DNA of 64,000 nucleotides from Bacillus sp. SKDU12 (GCF_010093085.1 NZ_MSRC01000017.1:248001-312000), one strand, 5' to 3'; numbered from the stretch's first letter, positions 43,388 through 53,294 are shown. The notes: a model not told the origin generated them from the sequence alone. Numbers and translations are program-made.

Positions 43388-44629
43388 GTGAAGACACTAG
43401 CAAACTGGAAGAGGTTTTTGCTTGTGGCAGTCATCATTGTTTTTTTTGGTTCAATTATTACAAAAGCGGAAATTGCAGAGGCTGATATGTCATCTGAGCA
43501 GATAATCAGCGAAGCAAAAAAACTGCTTGGGTATCAGTATAAATACGGCGGTGAAACGCCGAAAGAGGGCTTCGATTCTTCAGGGTTCATTCAATATGTT
43601 TTCAATAAGGCAGATATTCATCTGCCGAGATCTGTGAAGGATCAGAGTAAAGTCGGAACGGCGATAAAGTCTGAAGATGTGAAGCCGGGTGATATTTTGT
43701 TTTTCAAGAAAGAGGGAAGCAGCGGGACAATTGCGACGCATAACGCTCTTTATATCGGAGACGGCCAGGTGGTTCACAGCACGCAATCAAAAGGGGTCAT
43801 CATCACCAATTACAAAAAAAGCAGCTATTGGAGCGGCTCTTATCTTGGGGCGAGACGAATCGCAACAGATCCGGCCATTGCGGATGTTCCTGTCGTTCGG
43901 GAGGCAGAAAAATATATGGGCATTCCATATGTGTTTGGCGGCAATACACCTTCAGAGGGCTTTGACTGTTCAGGGCTCGTGCAGTATGTGTTTCAGCGGG
44001 CACTCGGCATTTATCTGCCTCGATCAGCCGAACAGCAATGGGAAGCGGGCGAAAAGGTGGCGCCTCAGAACATAAAGCCTGGCGATGTCATTTATTTTAG
44101 CAACACATATAAATCAGGAATTTCACATGCAGGCATTTATGCAGGCGGAGGAAGGTTTATTCAGGCAAGCCGGTCAGAAAAAGTGACCATTTCCTACTTG
44201 TCAGGGGAGTACTGGAAATCGAAGATGACAGGCATTCGCCGATTTGACAACTTGGCAATCCCGAAAGAAAACAAGATCGTTTCTGAAGCTACGCTTTATA
44301 TTGGAGAAGTTCCTTATAAAAAAGGCGGAGTGTCACCAAAGACTGGGTTTGATACAGCTGGTTTTGTCCAGTATGTATACCAGAAAGCAGCGGGAATTTC
44401 CCTGCCTCGGTACGCAGCAAGCCAGTACAAAGCAGGAACAAAGATTAAAAAGGCTGACTTGAAGCCGGGAGACATTGTGTTCTTCCAATCCACAAGCCTG
44501 AATCCAGCCATTTATATCGGAAATGGCCAAGTTGTTCATGTCACATTATCAAACGGCGTGACCATCACCAATATGAACACGAGCACGTATTGGAAGGATA
44601 AATACGCGGGAAGTATACGGGTAAAATAA
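43388..44629 (+). CDS. pgdS: Poly-gamma-glutamate DL-endopeptidase PgdS (YwtD)
   Basis: 413-residue secreted hydrolase that cuts poly-gamma-glutamate. Signal peptide (about 1-33), then three tandem NlpC/P60 repeats at about 38-155, 170-285 and 299-413. At the catalytic Cys position the repeats read FDSSG (Ser64), FDCSG (Cys194) and FDTAG (Thr323). The paired His is present in repeats 1 and 2 (THNALYIG, SHAGIYAG) but not in 3 (NPAIYIG). Only repeat 2 therefore has an intact Cys-His pair. GTG start at 43388 behind GAGGAGGAG. It follows the pgs genes it serves, after a terminator. Confidence 0.93.
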   Translation: MKTLANWKRFLLVAVIIVFFGSIITKAEIAEADMSSEQIISEAKKLLGYQYKYGGETPKEGFDSSGFIQYVFNKADIHLPRSVKDQSKVGTAIKSEDVKPGDILFFKKEGSSGTIATHNALYIGDGQVVHSTQSKGVIITNYKKSSYWSGSYLGARRIATDPAIADVPVVREAEKYMGIPYVFGGNTPSEGFDCSGLVQYVFQRALGIYLPRSAEQQWEAGEKVAPQNIKPGDVIYFSNTYKSGISHAGIYAGGGRFIQASRSEKVTISYLSGEYWKSKMTGIRRFDNLAIPKENKIVSEATLYIGEVPYKKGGVSPKTGFDTAGFVQYVYQKAAGISLPRYAASQYKAGTKIKKADLKPGDIVFFQSTSLNPAIYIGNGQVVHVTLSNGVTITNMNTSTYWKDKYAGSIRVK

Positions 44630-44632
44630 GAC

Positions 44633-44664
44633 AAAGACTCCAGAGTGTCTGGAGTCTTTTCTTT
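44633..44664. terminator. Terminator between pgdS and ywtE
   Basis: AAAGACTCCAGA pairs with TCTGGAGTCTTT, with T-rich flank, between converging genes. Confidence 0.9.
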
Positions 44665-45523
44665 ATGCATATTGGCCGGAAAGAAGCTGGTCAATAAAGT
44701 AAGCGACACCATTTTCATCATTGCTTTTTGTGATGAAGGTGCTTTTTTCTTTTAATTCATCGATCGCATTCTCCATGGCGATACGGTGTCCGGCGACCTC
44801 AAACATAGACAAATCGTTCGGACTGTCGCCGATCGCATAAATATCCTGTGTTTCAATTCCGTATATGTCAGCCAGCTTTGTCAGCGCGCGTCCTTTTCCT
44901 GAATTGGCCGGCAGGATTTCGATAATATGTTTTCCAGAAGTGGTTTGCGCCAGTTTGCTATGATGCTTCAGCTCTTCCTTCGCTTGTTTCAGCTTATCCA
45001 TATCAAATGAGAAGCAAAGCAGCTTATAAATATTTTCGCTGCCGTCAAAGACCGATTCGATATGAGGAATTGGTTTAATGCCAAACTGTTTGAACTGAGT
45101 CATGGCTCCTTGCCATAATTCGTCCGTCTTTTCGTTTGGATTTGCGCTCTTTAGGATATCAAGCTCCGCGTGCAGCTTCGCTTCGCCGTCAAAAGGAGAA
45201 AGCAGATAGTCATCTGTATATACTTCAAAGTAAATATGTTTAGACAGTAAGTAATCAGCGATTGCTTTTCCGGCTTCCTGATCCATTAATGTTCGGCTGA
45301 TTAAACGGTAACCGGTATCGTGGATCGTTCCGCCATTAGCCGCAATGATGGGGATGTCCAAGTCTTTCAGTAATGCTTTTACATCAAATGTAGCCCTTCC
45401 TGTGCAAATGGTGACGAGAATGCCGGCATCAACAGCCCGTTTGATTGCCGCTCTGTTTTCTGCAGAAATCACGCTCTCTTTATTCAATAGTGTACCGTCT
45501 AAATCAATCGCAATACATTTCAT
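44663..45523 (-). CDS. ywtE: HAD-family (Cof-type) phosphatase YwtE
   Basis: 286-residue HAD hydrolase, type IIB cap. Motif I AIDLDGTLLN (residues 4-13, nucleophile Asp8 and Asp10), motif II ICTGRA, motif III Lys in the SGKGRALT region, motif IV IYAIGDSPNDLSMFEVAG. Strain 168 YwtE can dephosphorylate 5-amino-6-ribitylamino-uracil phosphate in riboflavin synthesis and related phosphates. It is one of several redundant HAD enzymes; the related ywpJ is deleted in this window. Monocistronic. Confidence 0.92.
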   Translation of the reverse strand: MKCIAIDLDGTLLNKESVISAENRAAIKRAVDAGILVTICTGRATFDVKALLKDLDIPIIAANGGTIHDTGYRLISRTLMDQEAGKAIADYLLSKHIYFEVYTDDYLLSPFDGEAKLHAELDILKSANPNEKTDELWQGAMTQFKQFGIKPIPHIESVFDGSENIYKLLCFSFDMDKLKQAKEELKHHSKLAQTTSGKHIIEILPANSGKGRALTKLADIYGIETQDIYAIGDSPNDLSMFEVAGHRIAMENAIDELKEKSTFITKSNDENGVAYFIDQLLSGQYA

Positions 45524-45637
45524 ATGCAGGTGGAACCTCCTTAAAAATAAAGCTGCTTGGTGTAGTATGTTCCGCTTTTCTGCGAAACATCATCCATATA
45601 AATTAAGGCTAAACGTTACTATGATCATTTTCAACTA

Positions 45638-45668
45638 AAAAAACGGAATGGCCTTTGCCATTCCGTTA
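45638..45668 (-). terminator. Intrinsic terminator after tagT
   Basis: AACGGAATGGC pairs with GCCATTCCGTT. On the minus strand a T-run follows, three bases beyond the tagT stop. Confidence 0.88.
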
Positions 45669-45671
45669 AAA

Positions 45672-46658
45672 TCAGTTATTTAGGGCTTCTTTTAGTTCAG
45701 TTTTTACTTTTTCAAGTTTTTCATCATCAAGTTTTAAATAATAAAGTCTTTTTCCCTCGCGAGGGTTGTAGGCATACATGTCTGACCCGGTAAGCTGTTC
45801 AGTATCAATTGATTTTAAAGACGTTATAAATGGGAATAATCCGATGGCATCATTTAATGATAAATTCATCTTTAGATTTTTCCCAAGACTATCAACAATA
45901 TCATCATAGGCTGGAATAGAGCTTAATGATTTAGATTTTTTAATAATTGCATTTAAGACTTCCATTTGTCTTTGGCCGCGTTGAAAGTCTGTATCGGCTT
46001 TTCGCGTTCTTACATACGCAAGGGCCTCTTCACCGTCGAGTGTTTGGACACCAGGTTTTAACACTACTTTTCCTTTTGTGTCCTTTTTAATTTGATTAGC
46101 AACTTTTTCACTTTTTACATCTACACTTACACCATTTAGCTCATCAACCACATCTTTAAAGGCATTAAAATTACTTTCTACTACATAATCTACTGGAATA
46201 TCTAGCAGGTTTTCTACTGTTTTTGCCGAGGTTTTTACGCCCCCAAATGCATGAGCATGCGTAAATTTATCATATCCGTATTCTGGAATATTCACATAAG
46301 AGTCTCTAGGAATGCTTAGCATTGTAGCTGTTTTGTTTGTTCGGTTAAAGGTAACCAACACATTGGCATCACTTCTAGCATCATTTACTGTCTCACCCTT
46401 TGAATCTCTTGAATCAATTCCTAGAAGCAGTACAGTAAAGGAGTCTTTTTTCGGATCAAACTCTTTAATGCGTTTAACGGATTGGCCATTAGCATTTAAG
46501 TCAATATGGGCTTGTTTTGACGCATGGTTTAGTTTTACAAAAGCGTAGGCGCCGACAGATCCTACTACAATGACTAGAAAGGCGATTAAACCAACAACAA
46601 CTTTTACCCATTTTCTCAGTTTTCTCTTTTTCTTTTTGCGTTTTGATCGTTCTTCCAT
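45672..46658 (-). CDS. tagT: LCP-family wall teichoic acid transferase TagT (YwtF)
   Basis: 328-residue membrane protein of the LytR-CpsA-Psr family. Cytoplasmic basic N-terminus (RSKRKKKKRKLRKW), TM helix (VVVGLIAFLVIVVGSVGAYAF, about 20-40), then the LCP catalytic domain with LLLGIDSRDSKG, NDARSDANVLVTFN, MLSIPRDSYVNIP and YVRTRKADTDFQRGQRQ containing the conserved Asp/Arg residues. It moves teichoic acid from undecaprenyl diphosphate to peptidoglycan and so finishes the product of the tar operon at the end of this window. Monocistronic. Confidence 0.94.
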   Translation of the reverse strand: MEERSKRKKKKRKLRKWVKVVVGLIAFLVIVVGSVGAYAFVKLNHASKQAHIDLNANGQSVKRIKEFDPKKDSFTVLLLGIDSRDSKGETVNDARSDANVLVTFNRTNKTATMLSIPRDSYVNIPEYGYDKFTHAHAFGGVKTSAKTVENLLDIPVDYVVESNFNAFKDVVDELNGVSVDVKSEKVANQIKKDTKGKVVLKPGVQTLDGEEALAYVRTRKADTDFQRGQRQMEVLNAIIKKSKSLSSIPAYDDIVDSLGKNLKMNLSLNDAIGLFPFITSLKSIDTEQLTGSDMYAYNPREGKRLYYLKLDDEKLEKVKTELKEALNN

Positions 46659-46987
46659 ATGTCAATACCTCTCGTTTCTTTACTATTTGTAGCGTACCAT
46701 TCATTTTGCAGCAGGGCAACTCTTGAATAAACATTTTTCGATAAATATTCCTATATTTATTAGATTCTATTCTTGAAAATAGTTATTTTTGATGTGCGAA
46801 TCACCTTATATTAGACGCCGCAATAGATAAAACGTTTCGATCATGTTGAAAAAATGCAAGTGAATGATTGGAAATTTATCACCAGCAAGAATGAAAAGGT
46901 TTAATAGTCAGAAAAAGAGGCTAAAAGATTTCTAAAAAACGCCACAGACAAATTGATCCCAGCTGATGGAGAAAGGGAGTCATTTTT

Positions 46988-48361
46988 ATGAAAAAGCAGT
47001 CAAATATATGGCTTTATTTTTTCGGCGCTCTTGGAGGCGCGTTATACGGGTATGATACTGGAGTGATTTCTGGCGCTATTTTATTTATGAAAAAGGACTT
47101 AGGCTTGAGTGCATTTACGGAAGGGCTTGTTGTCAGCTCCTTATTGGTTGGGGCAATAATTGGTTCGGGAGCGGCTGGCAAGCTGACAGACCGTTTTGGA
47201 AGAAAAAAAGCCATTATGGCGGCCGCATTGCTTTTTTGTATAGGCGGATTGGGTGTGGCATTGGCTCCGAATACGGGAGTTATGGTGTTATTTCGCATCA
47301 TTTTAGGATTGGCTGTCGGAACATCGACGACAATCGTGCCTCTCTATTTATCTGAACTGGCGCCAAAACAGAAACGCGGGGCGCTCTCATCGTTGAATCA
47401 GCTAATGATCACAGTCGGCATTCTTCTATCTTACATTGTCAATTACATATTTGCAGATGCCGAAGCGTGGCGCTGGATGCTTGGATTGGCCGCTGTGCCG
47501 TCGGTGCTCTTGCTCATTGGGATTTTGTTTATGCCTGAGAGTCCCCGTTGGCTGTTCACGAACGGCGATGAGGACAAAGCGAAGAAAATTCTTAAAAAAT
47601 TGCGTGGTACGAAAGATATTGATCAGGAAATACATGATATTCAAGAAGCGGAAAAGCAAGATGAAGGCGGCTTGAAGGAGCTGTTTGATCCTTGGGTGCG
47701 CCCTGCGTTAATTGCGGGCTTAGGACTGGCGTTTTTGCAGCAGTTTATCGGAACGAACACGATCATTTATTATGCGCCAAAAACCTTCACAAACGTCGGG
47801 TTTGGAAACTCCGCTTCGATTTTAGGAACAGTTGGAATCGGCACAGTTAATGTTCTCATGACATTAGTAGCGATTAAAATCATCGACAAGATTGGAAGAA
47901 AGCCGCTATTGTTATTCGGAAATGCCGGGATGGTGATCAGCTTAATCGTTTTGGCGCTGGTGAATCTCTTTTTCGATAACACACCGGCTGCCTCCTGGAC
48001 AACTGTCATCTGTTTAGGCGTGTTTATCGTTGTCTTTGCAGTCAGCTGGGGCCCGGTTGTCTGGGTGATGCTTCCTGAATTGTTCCCGCTCCATGTCAGA
48101 GGAATCGGGACTGGGGTCTCGACTTTGATGCTGCACGTTGGTACACTGATCGTTTCACTAACCTATCCAATATTAATGGAAGCGATCGGCATCAGTTATT
48201 TATTCCTGATTTATGCCGCCATCGGTATGATGTCCTTCTTATTTGTCCGATTTAAAGTGACAGAGACGAAGGGAAAAAGCCTTGAAGAAATTGAACAGGA
48301 TTTACGAGATAAAAACGGACAAGGCGGTTCGGCTGGAAAACAGCAGACTGTCGAAACATAA
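46988..48361 (+). CDS. ywtG: Sugar/H+ symporter YwtG (MFS sugar porter)
   Basis: 457-residue twelve-helix transporter of the MFS sugar-porter family. Diagnostic motifs: GYDTGVISGAILFM (TM1), GKLTDRFGRKKAIM (loop 2-3), PESPRWL (after TM6), QQFIGTNTIIYYAP (TM7), GRKPLLLFG and VTETKGKSLEEIE at the C-terminus. Closest known relatives are CsbC and the inositol/arabinose porters; the sugar is not known. GAAAGGGAG before the ATG; own terminator. Confidence 0.92.
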   Translation: MKKQSNIWLYFFGALGGALYGYDTGVISGAILFMKKDLGLSAFTEGLVVSSLLVGAIIGSGAAGKLTDRFGRKKAIMAAALLFCIGGLGVALAPNTGVMVLFRIILGLAVGTSTTIVPLYLSELAPKQKRGALSSLNQLMITVGILLSYIVNYIFADAEAWRWMLGLAAVPSVLLLIGILFMPESPRWLFTNGDEDKAKKILKKLRGTKDIDQEIHDIQEAEKQDEGGLKELFDPWVRPALIAGLGLAFLQQFIGTNTIIYYAPKTFTNVGFGNSASILGTVGIGTVNVLMTLVAIKIIDKIGRKPLLLFGNAGMVISLIVLALVNLFFDNTPAASWTTVICLGVFIVVFAVSWGPVVWVMLPELFPLHVRGIGTGVSTLMLHVGTLIVSLTYPILMEAIGISYLFLIYAAIGMMSFLFVRFKVTETKGKSLEEIEQDLRDKNGQGGSAGKQQTVET

Positions 48362-48362
48362 A

Positions 48363-48392
48363 ACAGGGTGCGCGTAATCGCGCACCCTGTTG
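48363..48392. terminator. Bidirectional terminator between ywtG and gerBC
   Basis: ACAGGGTGCGC pairs with GCGCACCCTGT around GTAATC, followed by T-rich flanks on the plus strand. Confidence 0.85.
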
Positions 48393-48397
48393 ATTGC

Positions 48398-49522
48398 TCA
48401 CTTTCCGACTGTCCCGAAATTAACAATGTCGAATGAAATATCATACTTGAAATCAGCTTCAGCAAATACTTCATCCCAATGCCCTTTTACTTTATTCCAG
48501 TAGTCAGGATATTGAACACGGACTCGTTCGGACAAAAAAATCGGATCAGCTTTATACTCATGCTGCAGTTTATCCATCACCTTTTTCACATCACGTTCAA
48601 GTTTTTTCTCGAAAATGCGCCCCAGTTTGTTCAAATAGCTTTGACTAAAGGAGTCTTCTTTTGGATTTTGATCTTCTGTGAGGATGCCCTTTGTTTTAAC
48701 AGAAATATGAAAGACAGGCTTTCCATTTTTAATTTCCGGCTTAATTTTTGTTTTTGACTTGCTTATCTCAAAGGTAATTGGACGTCCTTTGTCTGTCGCC
48801 GGCAAGACGCCGCCTTGGATTGTTCCCATGACCCATGTCAGTGGTTGGAGTTCATCAGCGGAAAGAAATCCAATCAGTTTATTGCTGTGGCTTTTAATAA
48901 TGCCTGCCCCGTCATACTTGATTTTTCCCTTTTGTTTTTTCGCCGCTTGGATGAGAAAGCTGTAGTGGTTCTGGCAATAAAGAGAAGCTCTTCCGATTCG
49001 CAGAGGCAACATAATTTTTCCGTTATACCCCATGTGAGTTGTCAAATCAATCAGTTTTTCGACAGGCATGGGCTGTTGCTGATTTGAGCTGCCTTTAGCA
49101 AAAAGATCACTGGCGTTTCCTCTTGCAGCAATTAAATAACTGCTTCGTCTTAATTCATCATCTCTTATGAAGTGATTTAACACTTGATCAATGTTTTGAT
49201 GTTTCATCAGTTGTTCTCCTAAAAGAATCACTTTCAAGTGATCGCTGTAAATAGGAGGATCCTTGATCGATACATCACTGACCGCTTCGAGAATATTTTT
49301 CCCATAAGATGTCACATTGATAAACTCAGGCTTTCCCGCAGCTTGGCTGTTTTCACTTTGGGGAAGAAGATTTTGATACATTAATTTATAATGATGATGA
49401 TCTGTTTCATCGATTGCGAGTCCTCTGGCGAAGGATAGCTTTTCAATATTTTTGACATCCCAGCATCCGCAGAGCGCCTGCAGCATGAGAAACATTGCCG
49501 CCAGCTTTATTATTATCTTCAT
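48398..49522 (-). CDS. gerBC: Germinant receptor lipoprotein GerBC
   Basis: 374-residue C subunit of the GerB receptor, anchored in the spore inner membrane by a lipid. Start at 49522 gives MKIIIKLAAMFLMLQALCGCWD with lipobox LCGC (Cys20 or neighbouring Cys18). The Ger(x)C domain fills the rest (WDVKNIEKLSFARGLAIDE at its start). It overlaps gerBB by four bases. Last gene of gerBA-BB-BC, which senses the asparagine-glucose-fructose-K+ mixture together with GerK. Expressed in the forespore (sigma-G). Confidence 0.94.
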   Translation of the reverse strand: MKIIIKLAAMFLMLQALCGCWDVKNIEKLSFARGLAIDETDHHHYKLMYQNLLPQSENSQAAGKPEFINVTSYGKNILEAVSDVSIKDPPIYSDHLKVILLGEQLMKHQNIDQVLNHFIRDDELRRSSYLIAARGNASDLFAKGSSNQQQPMPVEKLIDLTTHMGYNGKIMLPLRIGRASLYCQNHYSFLIQAAKKQKGKIKYDGAGIIKSHSNKLIGFLSADELQPLTWVMGTIQGGVLPATDKGRPITFEISKSKTKIKPEIKNGKPVFHISVKTKGILTEDQNPKEDSFSQSYLNKLGRIFEKKLERDVKKVMDKLQHEYKADPIFLSERVRVQYPDYWNKVKGHWDEVFAEADFKYDISFDIVNFGTVGK

Positions 49523-50625
49523 TGAAGCTGCCCCCTTCCCAGTTTTTTCTGTATCCAGTTCAAAAACCAAATGAAGAATGGGATTGAGATTACAATTAAA
49601 AAAGCATATCCAAGAAGTGTCCCATAATGAAATACGTCATTCAGATGCTTAGGATACAATGTTAAGAGAAATGTCACAGCCAGCATGGCCGTAAGCAGCC
49701 ACGCATTGTTTTTATTTTTCAGATGAAAGATTTCGGTTAAACCGATATGGGCGCCTTTAAAGGAGCCAAGCATACAGGCAAATTGCTGGGCGGTCCAGGT
49801 CAGCTGTAAGAATACATCAAACCGTTCAATAAAAATGCCTGGAACTTCTAATGCGTGGATAAGAGAGATGGTAGGCCATGTTACCGTTTTGGCCTCAGCC
49901 ACAGTCATACTGCCAATCACGATTAATAAAGTGATACTGTAAAACACTGTGGAAGTCATAATCCCTAAAGCGACAGCTTTTTTTGCTTGCTTCGGGTCTC
50001 TCATAAACGGGATGAGGTACAGAATGATTTCAAATCCTGAGAAATACAAAAGTGTTTTTGGAATTAAAGCGAAAAAGCTCTGATAGCCTCCCTCAAAAAC
50101 TGGCCTGATGTAATCAAGCTGGAACAAGCGAAAACTGAACATCAGGAGTATCATAAAAATAAGAAGGGTTATAGGAAATATATAAGCATAGACCTTTGAA
50201 ATCGCATAAACACCCCCGCCCACATGATAAATGGCAACGGCAAGGAAGATAAACACCACAACAGACATCGGCGTATTTCTCAGCAGAAAGAATCCGACTA
50301 CCTCTCCCAAAATACGTGCTTGATAGCAAACAATCCCAATGAAATAAAGAGAGATAAACGAATTTAATAAAAAACCCACGAACTTCCCAGCTACAATGCT
50401 GTTAAGCTTAAAAATGGTTTTCCCGCTGTTTTTTTGAAGAAAAGGCAAGAGAAGCAGAGCAATGGCAATAAAAATAGCGCCCTGCAGCAGAATGATAAGC
50501 CATCCGCTCGGGCTATCGGATTCGGCAGCTGAGCGGGGAAGGGTCAGGACGCCTGCCCCTATCAGGGTGCTGCTGATCATAATCATTGTCTGCATAAATG
50601 TCAGTTTATGTTCTGATTTCTTCAT
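49519..50625 (-). CDS. gerBB: Germinant receptor membrane subunit GerBB
   Basis: 368-residue APC-superfamily-like membrane protein with about ten helices (FMQTMIMISSTLIGAGVLTLPRSAA at the start). It forms the germinant-binding B subunit. ATG at 50625 (MKKSEHKLTF) gives the known length. Placed between gerBA (5-base gap) and gerBC (4-base overlap). Intact. Confidence 0.94.
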   Translation of the reverse strand: MKKSEHKLTFMQTMIMISSTLIGAGVLTLPRSAAESDSPSGWLIILLQGAIFIAIALLLLPFLQKNSGKTIFKLNSIVAGKFVGFLLNSFISLYFIGIVCYQARILGEVVGFFLLRNTPMSVVVFIFLAVAIYHVGGGVYAISKVYAYIFPITLLIFMILLMFSFRLFQLDYIRPVFEGGYQSFFALIPKTLLYFSGFEIILYLIPFMRDPKQAKKAVALGIMTSTVFYSITLLIVIGSMTVAEAKTVTWPTISLIHALEVPGIFIERFDVFLQLTWTAQQFACMLGSFKGAHIGLTEIFHLKNKNNAWLLTAMLAVTFLLTLYPKHLNDVFHYGTLLGYAFLIVISIPFFIWFLNWIQKKLGRGQLQ

Positions 50626-50630
50626 AGCGA

Positions 50631-52082
50631 TCACCTTTGTCTAATATTGTCTTCAGGATCATTTCGTGTCGGCCTTCTTTTTAAAAACATAGTAGGAATG
50701 CGAATGACTGTATCTTTCAAATCCTGTCCGGGCTGCGCCATGATTGGGATAATGAAATCCTGGCCAAAGCTTTTCAGGCGCATTAAATGGCCGACAACGA
50801 AAAGATAGACCATGATAACCCCATAGAGGCCAAGCGCGGCCGCACTTATCATGACTACAATCCGGATAATCCGCAGCGGAAAGTTATAGGTGTATGAAGG
50901 AACAGTAAAGGATGCCAATGCGGTAACGGATACCACAATGACCATCAGTGCGCTGACAATTTGTGCCTGTACAGCCGCCTGTCCAATGACAACGCCTCCG
51001 ATAAGGCCAATCGTCTGGCCGATTGGCCTGGGCAGCCTTAAGCCGGCTTCCCGTATCAATTCGATCGTAAAGATCATGATAAAGGCCTCTACAAAAGGCG
51101 GGAATGGTACATTAAGCCGGCTTCCGGCAATCGAAATTGCCATTTTCGTTGGCAAAAGCCCGGGGTGAAAAGAAACGAGAGAAATATACAGACCGGGCAA
51201 ATAAATCGTGATCAGGATACAGGAATAACGGAGAATACGGATCAGTGACATGGGAATCCAGCGCTGGCTGTAATCGTCGGGTGAATGTATAAATTCATCA
51301 ACCGTAGTGGGAACCACTAGAGCAAACGGCGTACCATCTACTAAAATGGATACGCGTCCTTCCAATAGAGAACTTTGAACCCGGTCTGGCCGTTCTGTAC
51401 TTAATATCGTGGGAACAATCGAAAAAGGATCATCTTCAATCAGCTGTTCAAGTGTGCCCGATTCTGGCAAATCATCTATCTTGACTGAATCTAGCCTTTT
51501 AAACACTTCTTTCACAACAAAATCAGGGGCAACATCTTGAATATAAGCGACGGCGACCTTCTTTTTCGTCCTTTTTCCGAGTATCATTTCCTTTATAACG
51601 AGATCAGGATCACCTATCTGATCACGCAAAAGAGCTGTGTTTGTCCGCAGTTTTTCAATAAATCCAATTTTCGGGCCGCGCTCCAAGATTTCAGAGGAAG
51701 GTTCTTCAAGACTGCGCGTTTTTGCTGACTTCGTGTCAAACGCTAATCCACCGCTATAGCCATCCGCAAGCAATACGGCTTGGCCTGCAAAAACGAGCTG
51801 TTCTATTTCTTGCATTGTAGAAACAACCTTATGATGGAAACCGAATAAGAAGGCGGATAGATCTTCAATCGACCTTTCCTTATGGGCTAACGCTTCTCTT
51901 TGCAGAGGGGAAATGACGTATTGCGCCAGTATTTTATTCTCTGTCAGACCGTCAATATACAGTAAACAAGCCTTCTGCCTCTTGTCTCCGAATGGAAACG
52001 TATAAAACATCATGTCGTCACTTTGTCCGAATTTTTTTTTCAATGTGTCTAAATTGTTCTGGAGATCAGAGTCGATTTGCAT
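50631..52082 (-). CDS. gerBA: Germinant receptor subunit GerBA
   Basis: 483-residue A subunit of the GerB receptor (GerA spore germination family). Large N-terminal soluble domain (about 1-240) with GRVSILVDGTPFALVVPTTV just before the membrane part. About five transmembrane helices follow, including ILITIYLPGLYISLVSFHPGLLPTKMAISIAGSR and the conserved PFPPFVEAFIMIFTIELIREAGLRLP stretch. First gene of the operon; AAGGAGAGA precedes the ATG. Confidence 0.95.
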   Translation of the reverse strand: MQIDSDLQNNLDTLKKKFGQSDDMMFYTFPFGDKRQKACLLYIDGLTENKILAQYVISPLQREALAHKERSIEDLSAFLFGFHHKVVSTMQEIEQLVFAGQAVLLADGYSGGLAFDTKSAKTRSLEEPSSEILERGPKIGFIEKLRTNTALLRDQIGDPDLVIKEMILGKRTKKKVAVAYIQDVAPDFVVKEVFKRLDSVKIDDLPESGTLEQLIEDDPFSIVPTILSTERPDRVQSSLLEGRVSILVDGTPFALVVPTTVDEFIHSPDDYSQRWIPMSLIRILRYSCILITIYLPGLYISLVSFHPGLLPTKMAISIAGSRLNVPFPPFVEAFIMIFTIELIREAGLRLPRPIGQTIGLIGGVVIGQAAVQAQIVSALMVIVVSVTALASFTVPSYTYNFPLRIIRIVVMISAAALGLYGVIMVYLFVVGHLMRLKSFGQDFIIPIMAQPGQDLKDTVIRIPTMFLKRRPTRNDPEDNIRQR

Positions 52083-52343
52083 AGTTTCTCTCCTTTAGCC
52101 TCAGGTTGACGGTTTTTATTAATTTGTATCAAAAAAGGGGAATTATTCTTATCGAGGAAAAGCTTGAAACAAAGCTTCTTTTCGACATGATATAATAAAA
52201 AAGGAAACGCTTTCTTTCGAGAGCTGCAAAAGATGATGCTTTGTACATACGTTTGCTGTAGGAAAAAGACAGCTTATACGAGCGTTTGTAAGGGGGATGC
52301 ACCGGGAAAATAATGAGCAGTTATTGACAGGGGGGTACGGATC

Positions 52344-53294
52344 ATGACGGAATCACCGATTTTTCTAACACCTGTGTTTAAAGAAAAAGTGTGGGGCGGC
52401 ACCGCTTTACGAGATAGATTTGGCTACGGTATTCCTTCAGAAAAAACAGGGGAATGCTGGGCCATTTCCGCTCATCCAAAAGGGCCGAGCATTGTAGCGA
52501 ATGGCCCATATAAAGGAAAAACACTGACTGAGCTCTGGGATGAGCATCGGGACGTTTTCGGCGGTGTGGAGGGGGATCGATTTCCGCTTTTAGCAAAGCT
52601 GTTGGACGTGAAGGAAGATATGGCCATTAAAGTTCACCCCGACGATTACTATGCCGGCGAAAATGAAGAGGACGAACTCGGCAAGACGGAATGCTGGTAC
52701 ATTATCGACTGTAAAGAAAATGCGGAGATTATTTACGGGCATACAGCCCGCTCAAAAACCGAACTTGTCACAATGATCAATAGTGGTGACTGGGATGGTC
52801 TGCTGCGAAGATTCAGGATTAAGCCGGGTGATTTCTATTATGTGCCGAGCGGTACAGTGCACGCCTTATGTAAGGAAGCGCTTGTTTTAGAGATACAGCA
52901 AAACTCTGACGCCACATACAGGATGTATGACTATGACCGGATAGATAGCGACGGAAGTCCAAGAGAGCTGCATTTTGCCAAAGCGGTCAATGCGGCCACA
53001 GTTCCGCATGTGGACGGGTATATAGATGAATCGACTGAATCGAGAAAAGGAGTCACCATTAAAACGTTTGTCCAAGGAGAATATTTTTCGGTATATAAAT
53101 GGGACATCGAAGGGGAGGCTGAGCTGTCTCAGGATGAAAGCTTTCTGCTTTGCAGCGTGATAGAAGGAAGCGGTTTGCTAAAGTATGAAGATGAATCATG
53201 TCCGCTTCAAAAAGGCCATCATTTTATACTGCCTGCTCAAATGCCCGACTTTACAGTGAAAGGAACATGTACACTGATCGTGTCTCATATGTAA
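52344..53294 (+). CDS. pmi: Mannose-6-phosphate isomerase Pmi (YvyI)
   Basis: 316-residue zinc-dependent cupin-fold isomerase interconverting mannose 6-phosphate and fructose 6-phosphate. Conserved N-terminal region KEKVWGGTALRDRFGYGIP and GECWAISAHPKGPS; metal ligands in AIKVHPDDYYA (about 95-105) and PSGTVHALCKEALVLEIQQNSD (about 168-189). A cre-like sequence (AGGAAACGCTTTCT, 52202-52215) lies about 130 bases upstream but misses both end positions of the consensus. GGGGGG ribosome site precedes the ATG. Confidence 0.94.
   Translation: MTESPIFLTPVFKEKVWGGTALRDRFGYGIPSEKTGECWAISAHPKGPSIVANGPYKGKTLTELWDEHRDVFGGVEGDRFPLLAKLLDVKEDMAIKVHPDDYYAGENEEDELGKTECWYIIDCKENAEIIYGHTARSKTELVTMINSGDWDGLLRRFRIKPGDFYYVPSGTVHALCKEALVLEIQQNSDATYRMYDYDRIDSDGSPRELHFAKAVNAATVPHVDGYIDESTESRKGVTIKTFVQGEYFSVYKWDIEGEAELSQDESFLLCSVIEGSGLLKYEDESCPLQKGHHFILPAQMPDFTVKGTCTLIVSHM

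Noticed and set aside
43243-43485. 80-codon open frame between pgsE and pgdS
   Set aside because: It overlaps the terminator and the pgdS signal peptide region in another frame and has no family features.
52202-52215. cre-like box AGGAAACGCTTTCT upstream of pmi
   Set aside because: Both conserved outer positions (initial T, final A) are wrong, so CcpA control cannot be claimed from this alone.
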